Source: Kiritimatiellia bacterium
GTDB lineage: Bacteria; Verrucomicrobiota; Kiritimatiellia; CAIQIC01; Lenti-01
Reading direction: 5' to 3'
DNA: 36,899 bases
Assembly (NCBI GenBank): GCA_017458625.1
Contig: JAFTAH010000124.1
Span: 1 to 36,899, forward strand
A program made the translations under genes and the position numbers. Below are positions 15,077 to 24,552 of the stretch, in pieces. Position 1 is the first letter of the stretch, and each line of letters begins with the position of its first letter. A model generated the notes under the pieces. The model had not been told where the DNA came from and ran no database searches. It saw only the letters and a list, made by a program, of their open reading frames with translations.

Positions 15077-15125
15077 CTAGAATTCTAGCCTAGATATCTA
15101 GGCAACTAGCATTCTAGAATCCTAG
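15077..15125. repeat. CTAG array: seven CTAG sites in 49 bp
   Basis: CTAG occurs at 15077, 15085, 15090, 15098, 15106, 15114 and 15122, spaced 8, 5, 8, 8, 8 and 8 bp. The segment contains three perfect palindromes: CTAGAATTCTAG, CCTAGATATCTAGG and ATTCTAGAAT. It lies between the convergent ends of pheT and serS. There is no T-tract, so it is not a standard terminator, although the palindromes could act on both transcripts. Confidence 0.85.
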
Positions 15126-15172
15126 CGCCCCTTGCGTCAGGTTGGCGCTTTCCCCTCCCGGTTCGCGCCTTT

Positions 15173-16453
15173 TCAGCCCTTCTTGATGGGCTCCAGCCGC
15201 TCCATCCCGTTCATGTAGGGCCGCAGGGGCTCGGGGAGGATGACGGAGCCGTCGGCCTGCTGGTAGTTCTCGAGCAGGGCGACATAGAGGCGCGGGCAGG
15301 CGACACCGGAGCCGTTGAGGGTGTGGACGAAATCGGTCTTGCCCTGGGCGTTCTTGTAGCGGATGTTCGCGCGGCGCGCCTGGAAGGCCTCGAAGTTGCT
15401 GCACGAGGAGACCTCCAGCCACCCGTTGTAGCCGGGGGCCCAGAGCTCGAGGTCGTAGCACTTGGCCGCCGCAAACGACATGTCGCCGTCGGACAGGCGC
15501 AGGACGCGGTAGCAGAGTCCCAGCGACTCGAGCACCTCGGAGGCGTCGCGGACCAGTGCCTCCAGCTCGTCGTAGGAGGTGGCCGGCTCGACGAACTTCA
15601 CGAGCTCCACCTTGTCGAACTGGTGCACGCGGATGAGGCCGCGCGTGTCCTTGCCGGCGGCTCCGGCCTCGCGGCGGAAGCACGGCGTATGGGCGCAGTA
15701 CTTGAGCGGCAGCGGGGCGCGGATGATCTCGTCGCGGTAGACGTTGGTGACGGGCACTTCGGCCGTGGGGATGAGCCAGAGGTCGTCGGCGTTGGCGTGA
15801 TACATGTCCTCGGCCATCTTGGGGAGCTGCCCGGTGCCGGTCATGGTGGCGGTGGTGACGAGGTACGGCGTGCGGAGCTCCACGTAGCCATGGCGCGAGG
15901 TGTGGAGGTCCAGCATGTAGGCGATCAGTGCCCGCTCCAGCCGCGCGCCGAGCCCTGTGAACAGCGGGAAGCCCGCCCCCGACATGCGCGCCGCCCGTTC
16001 GAAGTCGAACAGCCCCAGCGCATTGCCGAGCTCGATGTGGTTCTTCGGCGCAAAGTCGAAGGTGCGGGGCGTGCCCCAGACGCGGTCGACGACGTTCGCG
16101 GACGCATCCTCCCCGCGCGGCACGCTGCTGTGCGGCACGTTCGGAATCTTGAGCATCGACGCCCGGAGCTCCTCGTCCAGCGCACGCACCTCCGCGTCCA
16201 GGGCGGAAATGCGCTCGCCGATGGCCTTCATCTCGGCCTGCAGGGCGGCCGTGTCCTCGCCCGCCTTGCGCAAGGCCCCAATCTGCTTGGACGTGCTGTT
16301 GCGCTGCGCCTTGAGCTCGTCTGCCTCGGTGATGGCGGCGCGGCGGCGCGCATCGGCGGCCAGCAGGGCGTCGAAGTCGACAGGGGAACGGCGGTTCTTG
16401 AGCAGTTCGCGGACCTGCTCGGGATTTTCACGGATGAGCTTGATGTCGAACAT
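15173..16453 (-). CDS. serS: Seryl-tRNA synthetase
   Basis: This 426-residue class II synthetase begins MFDIKLIRENPEQVRELLKN and has the long antiparallel coiled-coil arm (about 28-100) that grips tRNA-Ser. The catalytic domain shows motif 2 (CFRREAGAAGKDTRGLIRVHQ) in full and motif 3 as NGSGVACPRLYVALLENYQ, with the ATP-binding arginine. It charges tRNA-Ser, and tRNA-Sec if present. The ATG at 16453 is nine bases after AGGAGG; the TTG at 16459 is too close to it. It follows the archaemetzincin-like gene by 58 bp on the same strand. Confidence 0.95.
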   Translation of the reverse strand: MFDIKLIRENPEQVRELLKNRRSPVDFDALLAADARRRAAITEADELKAQRNSTSKQIGALRKAGEDTAALQAEMKAIGERISALDAEVRALDEELRASMLKIPNVPHSSVPRGEDASANVVDRVWGTPRTFDFAPKNHIELGNALGLFDFERAARMSGAGFPLFTGLGARLERALIAYMLDLHTSRHGYVELRTPYLVTTATMTGTGQLPKMAEDMYHANADDLWLIPTAEVPVTNVYRDEIIRAPLPLKYCAHTPCFRREAGAAGKDTRGLIRVHQFDKVELVKFVEPATSYDELEALVRDASEVLESLGLCYRVLRLSDGDMSFAAAKCYDLELWAPGYNGWLEVSSCSNFEAFQARRANIRYKNAQGKTDFVHTLNGSGVACPRLYVALLENYQQADGSVILPEPLRPYMNGMERLEPIKKG

Positions 16454-16511
16454 TTGCAATTACCTCCTGCGCCCGGACGGGCGCGAAAAACGACAAGACG
16501 GGCGGGCGGGC

Positions 16512-17126
16512 CTAGTCCGGGATGGCTAGGATGTGGCCGCCGCGCGTGAGCATGGCGTGGCGGACGCGTTCGAAGCAGGGCGGGCAGTAGTTGTCGCTCA
16601 TCTCGTCGAGCTCGGCCGGATCCGCATAGCCCCGGAGCACGCACAGTGGGAACGGGCAGGAGGCCACGTCCAGCAGGATCGCGAGCTCGCGCAGTGCCTC
16701 CTGGCCGGCGCGGCCGTCGAGCAGCTCGCGCGCCAGGTTCTTGCCCCCCAGCCGCACGACATTCAAGACGGCCACCCCTTCCGCCGGCCGCACGGACACC
16801 ATCCGCGCGTCGTCGGAGGCCACAATCACCAGCGTGGCGACCGCCTTCTCGGCGCCCTCGGCGGCGGCGGCCTGCTCGGCGACCGCGCGGGCGGCCTCGT
16901 CCATCGGCAGGGTGGCATCGACCGGGAGCGACACCAGCTCTACGCCTACCTTCGCGTTCTTTTCCACGTAGGCCTTGACGAATGCGCCCAGACCGTCCGG
17001 TAGCGTCTCCGCGGCCACCAGCCGCAGCGGTGCACCCGCGACCTCGTCCGGCGGCGTGTCCATCCAGCCCCATGTCACACCTGCCGCCATGCCCAGCGCT
17101 ACCAATCCTGCCACCAGTCTTTTCAT
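16512..17126 (-). CDS. Exported archaemetzincin-like protein lacking catalytic histidines
   Basis: This roughly 204-residue protein has a signal peptide or membrane anchor (MKRLVAGLVALGMAAGVTWGW) and AGGAG eight bases before the ATG. The C-terminal half follows the archaemetzincin pattern HEXXHXXGXXHC-X4-C-X-M-X16/17-CXXC almost position for position. Here it reads RELAILLDVASC (about 146-157), PFPL, C162, V, L, sixteen residues, then CPPC (181-184). All four structural-zinc cysteines and the glutamate are kept, but the three zinc-binding histidines are R, I and S. A VAVLNVVRL strand lies ahead, as in the family. It is therefore probably a non-proteolytic relative; its role is unknown. It is upstream of serS. 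Confidence 0.65.
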   Translation of the reverse strand: MKRLVAGLVALGMAAGVTWGWMDTPPDEVAGAPLRLVAAETLPDGLGAFVKAYVEKNAKVGVELVSLPVDATLPMDEAARAVAEQAAAAEGAEKAVATLVIVASDDARMVSVRPAEGVAVLNVVRLGGKNLARELLDGRAGQEALRELAILLDVASCPFPLCVLRGYADPAELDEMSDNYCPPCFERVRHAMLTRGGHILAIPD

Positions 17127-17201
17127 GCTCAAATCTCCTGACGCCCGCAAAGACTACCCTTCCCCTCCCCGCGACTCAAGCTCCAACTATGCACGGGAGG
17201 G

Positions 17202-17359
17202 CTAGTGTCCTGAATTCAAAATTCCTTGTCCAAACTTGCCCTGATGTTCCCCCACGTCGTTGCCGGATTTCGACGCAGGAAACTGCGCCTTCAATCCGGC
17301 GCCTCGTTGGGAAACACCATGCCGTCGTTTGAACAAGTTTTTTTCATCCAGGACACTAG
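17202..17359. repeat. MITE-like palindromic repeat family 1, copy B (complete)
   Basis: This 158-bp unit is bounded by CTAGTGTCCTG (17202-17212) and CAGGACACTAG (17349-17359), perfect 11-bp terminal inverted repeats. Beyond the termini the two arms still pair imperfectly to the centre. If the outer CTAG on each side is a target duplication, the true ends are TGTCCTG. It lies 117 bp upstream of acnA and 75 bp upstream of the archaemetzincin-like gene, so it occupies their shared promoter region. Confidence 0.85.
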
Positions 17360-17475
17360 GCGCCGGGGGAGCTTGGGGGCTGGGGCCGCGTTGGGGCCGC
17401 ACGGACGGCTTGCAGGCTTGCGGAAAGAGGGGGAGGGGCGTAGAGTCGGGGCGTCACATCAAGCAGGAGGAAGCC

Positions 17476-20190
<2,715 letters not shown>

Positions 20191-20481
20191 GGGGCTGGCA
20201 CCAGCGGGTGGAACTCGGCGTGCAACCTGGAGGCCTTGGGGGTCGGTGTCGCCAAGACGATTCGTGGAAGCAGTTGGCTGCGGAGGGAGGCGCTTGGGTT
20301 CCGCGCGGAAGGCGATGACCTCGCCCTGCTGCGCGGTCACGCCCGCAGGCATGACTCGGACGTGTCGGCCGCCAGAGAATCATCGTTCAGGTTGTAAACC
20401 TGCTTGCTTCAGGTGGTTCTTGCCACTATCCTTCGCGGTCTCAATCACGCAGTACCCCAGCCCCCTACGGAAAGCTCTCCC
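20191..20481. other. Intergenic region acnA-nhaC, no gene seen
   Basis: The 291 bp hold a small hairpin directly after the acnA stop (GCTGG-CA-CCAGC, near 20194-20206) and a palindrome CAGGTT-GTA-AACCTG (about 20389-20403). Neither is followed by a T-tract. I looked for a riboswitch upstream of nhaC and cannot match one. The open frames here have no recognisable product. Confidence 0.4.
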
Positions 20482-22059
20482 ATGGACCTTATAGCACTTC
20501 CCGCCGATGCCGGATTTTGGTCTGTCATTCCGCCCCTTCTGGCAATCGTGCTTGCGCTTGTCACCAAGGAAGTCGTGTTCTCGCTTTTCCTTGGCGTGCT
20601 CTCCGGCATCGCGATTTATGCCTGCATGGCACCGCTCTCGCTGGTGGATATCCCCGTCGCCATCGCTTCGCTCACGACGCGGAGCATCGGCGATGGCGAG
20701 CATTTGGCGGTTCTGGTCTTCGCGTTCTTCATGGGGCCGATGATTGCCGGCATGACGCGTACCGGTGGCGCCCAGGCGTTCGGACGCTGGGCCGGCAGGA
20801 CGATGCGCACGTCCGTCTCGGCCAAGCTCTCGACCGTGATCTTCGGCCTGCTCTTCTTCGTGGACGACTATTTCAACTGCCTCACGATTGGCAACGTGAT
20901 GCGTCCCGTCACCGACCGCTTCCGCATCTCGCGCGAAAAGCTGGCCTACTTCACCGATGCCACCGCCGCGCCGATCTGCGTGATCGCCCCCGTCTCGACC
21001 TGGGCCGCCTACATCGTTTCGCTCTACGGCGACAACGTGGCTGGCGCGAGCGCCATCTCGACCTTCCTGCGCGCGATTCCGTTCAACCTCTACTCGATTC
21101 TTTCCATTGTCGCGGTCTTCTGGTTTGCCATTCGCTCGCACGCCGACTTCGGTCCGATGGCGGCCGCCGAAGCGCGCGCCGCCGCCGGCGACCCGGCTGG
21201 CGCCGCCGCGGCCGACATGCACGATGACGCGCTCGATCCGGCCGTCGTCTCGCCGCGCGGCAGCGTCTGGGACCTTGCCATTCCGGTCATCGTCCTGGTC
21301 GGCACCGGCATCCTCTACATGCTCCTGCTGGGCGGCTACTGGGAGGGCAAGGGGCTGACGATTGTCGAAGCGGTCGGCAACACGCAGCCCGCGCTTGCCT
21401 TTGCGACTGCCTCGCTGCTTGGCCTGGCGGCGGTGTTCGTCCTTGCCATCCCGCGCCGCGTCATCGGCGTGCGTGACTTCTTCGCCTGCATTCCTGCCGG
21501 CATCCGCATGATGGTGGCCTCGCTGATCGTTCTCGTCCTTGCGTGGGCGCTGGCGGACGTCTGCCGCAGCCTGCTTCACGTCGACGACTTCATCGCCCGC
21601 CTCGTCAAGACCGGCGCCGACTCGGGCCTCCTGCCGCTCGCAACGCTTCCCGCCGTCCTCTTCCTGCTTGCCTCCGGCATCGCCTTTGCGATGGGGACCT
21701 CGTGGGGCACCTTCGCCATCCTCATCCCGATTGCCATCGCCGTCTGCGCCAAGGTCGATCCGTCGCTCAACGCGCTCGTCCTCTCGGCCATTCTCTCCGG
21801 CGGGGTCATGGGCGACCACTGCTCGCCGATCTCCGACACGACCATCCTCTCCTCCACGGGGGCCGCCTGCCGCCATATCGACCACGTGCGTACCCAGCTG
21901 CCCTACGCGCTCGTCGTCGGCGCCGCGAGCTTTGTCGGCTATCTTGTCGCTGGTGCCACGCGGAGCCTTCCATACGGCGCTTCCGTCCTCTCCACGCTCG
22001 CCATTGGCTTTGCGCTGTTGCTTTGCGCACTAGTTGTCCTCGGACGCAAAAACGCTTAA
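20482..22059 (+). CDS. nhaC: Na+/H+ antiporter, NhaC family
   Basis: This 525-residue inner-membrane protein has about 12-13 hydrophobic segments. Family-type stretches include KEVVFSLFLGVLSG near residue 30, FFVDDYFNCLTIGNVMRP near 130, APICVIAPVSTWAAYI near 170 and GTSWGTFAILIPIAIAV near 410. A late GDHCSPISDTTILSSTGA (about 440-457) is the charged substrate-region motif of the NhaC/Na+-organic acid exchanger group. A soluble loop (about 220-260, alanine-rich) splits the halves. Na+/H+ exchange is the likely role, but exchange of organic anions or amino acids is possible for relatives. The ATG at 20482 has only a weak ribosome-binding site. Confidence 0.82.
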   Translation: MDLIALPADAGFWSVIPPLLAIVLALVTKEVVFSLFLGVLSGIAIYACMAPLSLVDIPVAIASLTTRSIGDGEHLAVLVFAFFMGPMIAGMTRTGGAQAFGRWAGRTMRTSVSAKLSTVIFGLLFFVDDYFNCLTIGNVMRPVTDRFRISREKLAYFTDATAAPICVIAPVSTWAAYIVSLYGDNVAGASAISTFLRAIPFNLYSILSIVAVFWFAIRSHADFGPMAAAEARAAAGDPAGAAAADMHDDALDPAVVSPRGSVWDLAIPVIVLVGTGILYMLLLGGYWEGKGLTIVEAVGNTQPALAFATASLLGLAAVFVLAIPRRVIGVRDFFACIPAGIRMMVASLIVLVLAWALADVCRSLLHVDDFIARLVKTGADSGLLPLATLPAVLFLLASGIAFAMGTSWGTFAILIPIAIAVCAKVDPSLNALVLSAILSGGVMGDHCSPISDTTILSSTGAACRHIDHVRTQLPYALVVGAASFVGYLVAGATRSLPYGASVLSTLAIGFALLLCALVVLGRKNA

Positions 22060-22255
22060 GGCGCAGTCAATCTCATGGGTGGTATTCGCCCATCCTCCGC
22101 CCCCGCTGTCCAGGCATCGGGACTTCGCCTGTCCCTGCGCAGCCAGCTCCGCCGTTATGTCCGCCGGCAGAACGACCACCTGCGCAATTGGGGGCAGACG
22201 CTGCTTTCCTGCGTTTTCCCCGCAAGGGAAACCGCTTTTCGGAGGAACGGTGCCC

Positions 22256-22305
22256 GGGAATGGAAGGGATGGGCGGGATGGAAGGGATGGCGGGGATGGG
22301 GAAAG
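22256..22305 (+). repeat. G-rich GGGATGG-like tract between convergent genes
   Basis: On the + strand there are runs of three or four G separated by short loops (GGGATGGGCGGGATGGAAGG and onward), which fits the sequence rule for a G-quadruplex. It lies between the ends of nhaC and the K+ channel gene. Upstream, TTTCCC-CGCAA-GGGAAA (22215-22231) is a weak hairpin that might help end nhaC transcription. Confidence 0.5.
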
Positions 22306-22310
22306 GGGCG

Positions 22311-23267
22311 TCAGGGGGCGGGTTTGGCGAGTTTGTCGGATTTCAGGACGAGGATGTCGCCGGGGTGGAGGACGAGGGCGCTTTCGGGCAGCAGGGTCAG
22401 GTCGCCGCGGAGGACGAGGTGGACGGTCATGCCATAGGAGCGGCGGAGTTCGTCGATGGTCTTGTGGCAGAGTTCGCCGTCGGGGGCGACGAGGATTTCG
22501 CCGATGGAGGAAACGTCGGGGAAGCGCTTGGCGGCGTTCTCGGCGCGGGTGAACTTTTCGACGAAGCCCGCGCTGATGATGCCCGTCGGAATGGCCACCG
22601 CCCCGACGCCCAGGAATGCCAGCAGGATCGCCAGGAGTTTGCCTGCGGCGGTCACGGGGTAGATGTCGCCGTAGCCGATGGTCAGGGTCGTCGAGACGCT
22701 CCACCAGAAGCCTGAAAAGGCGTTGCGGAAGACCTCCGGCTGGGCGGCGTGTTCGGCGTTGTACATGCAGATGCTGCCCGCGGTCATCAGGACCAGGATG
22801 ATGAACAGCGAGGAAAGGATCTGCCGGCTTTTTTCCCGCACGACCGAGGTGATGACGTTGAAGGAGTCGTAGCGCGCGTTCAGGCGGAAGAGGTGGAGAA
22901 TCCGGACGACGCGCAGCATCCGGAAGGCCACGATGCCCCGGAAGAAGAACACCGGCAGGATGGTGAAGAGGGCCACGAGGCCGTCGAAGGAGAAGACGAA
23001 GCGCAGACGCGCGCCGAGGGGGGAGGAGGAGGGGTACAGCAGGTCGGCCGTCCAGAGGCGGAGGAGGTATTCGACACAGAAGAAGAGGGTTGTGAGGACT
23101 TCCAGGGCGCGGAAGGCGGCGGCGTGGGCGGAGAGGGCGTCGAAGGTCTCCAGGACGAGGACCAGGATGTTCAGAACGATGTTGAGGGTGAGGGCGTAGT
23201 CGAAGGCGATGCTCTGGAGGTCGCCGCGTTTGCCGATTTGGATGATGGTGAAGATTTTCCGCTTCAT
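22311..23267 (-). CDS. Voltage-gated-type potassium channel with C-terminal regulatory domain
   Basis: This 318-residue protein has six membrane helices. The fourth has spaced arginines (FRMLRVVRILHLFRL) as in a voltage sensor. The pore loop TTLTIGYGDIYP carries the K+ selectivity filter. After S6 a cytoplasmic segment (about 250-318, ending LVLHPGDILVLKSDKL) resembles a TrkA-C domain, which can bind ligands in related channels. Its ATG overlaps the stop of the HEAT-repeat gene (ATGA) and has no Shine-Dalgarno sequence, so translational coupling is likely. A promoter-like pair directly upstream is a second option. Confidence 0.88.
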   Translation of the reverse strand: MKRKIFTIIQIGKRGDLQSIAFDYALTLNIVLNILVLVLETFDALSAHAAAFRALEVLTTLFFCVEYLLRLWTADLLYPSSSPLGARLRFVFSFDGLVALFTILPVFFFRGIVAFRMLRVVRILHLFRLNARYDSFNVITSVVREKSRQILSSLFIILVLMTAGSICMYNAEHAAQPEVFRNAFSGFWWSVSTTLTIGYGDIYPVTAAGKLLAILLAFLGVGAVAIPTGIISAGFVEKFTRAENAAKRFPDVSSIGEILVAPDGELCHKTIDELRRSYGMTVHLVLRGDLTLLPESALVLHPGDILVLKSDKLAKPAP

Positions 23268-23974
23268 GGGAGGAGAGTATACGGGAGGGGCGGAGGGAGG
23301 GCAAGAGGCGAGGGCGGCGTGGGAGCGGAAACGCCTGCCCCTCCGCTTCCGCGGAAAAGGCGGGCGCTGCATCGCGTTGCCTTGATTGCCCCGGCCGCGT
23401 GGATGCGGACCACCCGGTTGAGGTCTTGTTGCGCGAGAATTGCTAGTTTTTCCAGCCAGGGACAAACCAATTCCGGAATCCGCTTGCCCAGCACCCGGAA
23501 AATCTCTGGTGCTTCCATGCGTACCTTGTCGTCCGGGTCGTCCAGAAACCGGGTAAAAAGCTCCATCTGACCAGCAAAAAACTCCGGCGTGGAGGATGCG
23601 ATGTTTTCCGCCGCCCAGATGAGGCTGAGGCGGACCATCGGCATCGGCTCCTTCGACAACGCGCACATCTCCCGCCAAAACGGCGCGACCAGCGCGTAAT
23701 CCGCCCTCCCGATCCGTCCGAGCGCGTTCAAGGCCCGTGCCCGCAGCAGGGGCTCCTCCGACCGCAGAAAAGCGGCAATCCGGGGGACAAATCCCGCCAC
23801 CTCCTGCGGATGCGCCAGTCCCATCTCGCCCAGCAGCCATAGCGCCTTGGCGGTAATCTTCGCCGACTGCCCCTGCAACAGCGCGCCCACCTCCGCTACG
23901 CTCGCCTGCCACCGGTCCTTCAGGTCAGTGAGCTCCCGGAGCTGTCCGTACAGTTTTTGCTCTTCCTTGGTCAT
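23264..23974 (-). CDS. HEAT-repeat protein
   Basis: This 236-residue soluble protein begins with a helical stretch (MTKEEQKLYGQLRELTDLK), then has about four HEAT-like helix pairs. Examples are AKALWLLGEMGLAHPQEVAGF, LLRARALNALGRIG, VRLSLIWAAENIA and VRMEAPEIFRVLGKRIPELV. Such repeats bind other proteins; no enzyme motif is present. The last 35 residues are low-complexity and proline-rich (SAPTPPSPLALPPPLP) and may be read-through of former spacer DNA. ATGA overlaps join it to the small membrane protein upstream and the K+ channel downstream, so a role in assembling or regulating that channel is a reasonable guess. Confidence 0.78.
   Translation of the reverse strand: MTKEEQKLYGQLRELTDLKDRWQASVAEVGALLQGQSAKITAKALWLLGEMGLAHPQEVAGFVPRIAAFLRSEEPLLRARALNALGRIGRADYALVAPFWREMCALSKEPMPMVRLSLIWAAENIASSTPEFFAGQMELFTRFLDDPDDKVRMEAPEIFRVLGKRIPELVCPWLEKLAILAQQDLNRVVRIHAAGAIKATRCSARLFRGSGGAGVSAPTPPSPLALPPPLPYTLLP
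23276..23304 (-). promoter_or_regulatory. Candidate promoter just before the K+ channel gene
   Basis: On the minus strand TTGCCC (23299-23304) and TATACT (23276-23281) are 17 bp apart, and TATACT ends eight bases before the channel ATG. This would give a leaderless or near-leaderless mRNA. It lies inside the 3' end of the HEAT-repeat frame, so it would be an internal promoter at best. Confidence 0.35.
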
Positions 23975-24276
23975 CTTGCCGTAAGTTTGACCATGCACGC
24001 AAACATCGTGCAGAACGTGACCGCCCAAAGTGCGACGACCGCAACCACCAGCTGCAGCAGGGCATGCCTCCAGCGTTTCGCCAGCAGGGACCGGACAAAC
24101 GAATGGACGCCCAGCCCGCAAGCCACCACCCACGCGACCAGCAGCGGCCCAAGCAAATAGCTCACATACGGCAGCTCCCGGATGGCCAGCCCTCCCACCA
24201 GCAGCACCGAAACCACCCCCCACGGATGAATAGGCTGCCGCACGCAAGCCACCCAAAAGTTCTTCAGCTTGCCCAT
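23971..24276 (-). CDS. Small membrane protein, first gene of the K+ channel operon
   Basis: This 101-residue protein has three hydrophobic segments (about 18-32, 36-55 and 72-97) and a basic N-terminus (MGKLKNFWVACVRQPIHPWG). No family is recognised. Its stop codon overlaps the ATG of the HEAT-repeat gene (ATGA). GAGAGGG precedes its own ATG at 24276. The 276 bp upstream, back to the amylase stop, hold the amylase terminator and no gene. Confidence 0.65.
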   Translation of the reverse strand: MGKLKNFWVACVRQPIHPWGVVSVLLVGGLAIRELPYVSYLLGPLLVAWVVACGLGVHSFVRSLLAKRWRHALLQLVVAVVALWAVTFCTMFACMVKLTAR

Positions 24277-24497
24277 TTCTGCCCTCTCAACTCTCTCCCT
24301 CGACCTTCTTGCCTGCTGCGCGCCGAGTCTCGCGCATCATGCTGTTTTCCCATGCACCAGCTCTCCTCGTTCTTTCTGGGTGGTCCTGCAGCGACTCTCC
24401 CTGATCCGCGCAGTGTCCGCCGTCCAACTTCTTTGCCTGAACCCCTTCCCTTGGTCAAGTGCAAACTGGAAGCTGAATGCCTTGAGATACCGCCAAA

Positions 24498-24529
24498 AAG
24501 GCGCGCCGGGGATGAGACCGGCGCGCCTT
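24498..24529 (-). terminator. Rho-independent terminator of the amylase gene
   Basis: AAGGCGCGCCGG (24498-24509) and its exact complement (24518-24529) form a 12-bp stem with an 8-base loop. Read on the minus strand the stem is followed by TTTTT. It starts 24 bp after the amylase stop codon. Confidence 0.85.
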
Positions 24530-24552
24530 GCGGGGAGTGACCGCGCGAGCGG

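Noticed and set aside
15077..15125. Ordinary bidirectional terminator between pheT and serS
   Set aside because: The palindromes lack a T-tract on either strand, and the fixed 8-bp step of CTAG is not explained by a terminator.
17260..17475. N-terminal extension of aconitase through the MITE-like repeat
   Set aside because: The frame is open by chance. AGGAGG before ATG 17476 and the normal AcnA length support the shorter protein.
20191..20481. Riboswitch upstream of nhaC
   Set aside because: I could not match conserved cores of riboswitches known to control such transporters. Only two small unconserved hairpins are visible.
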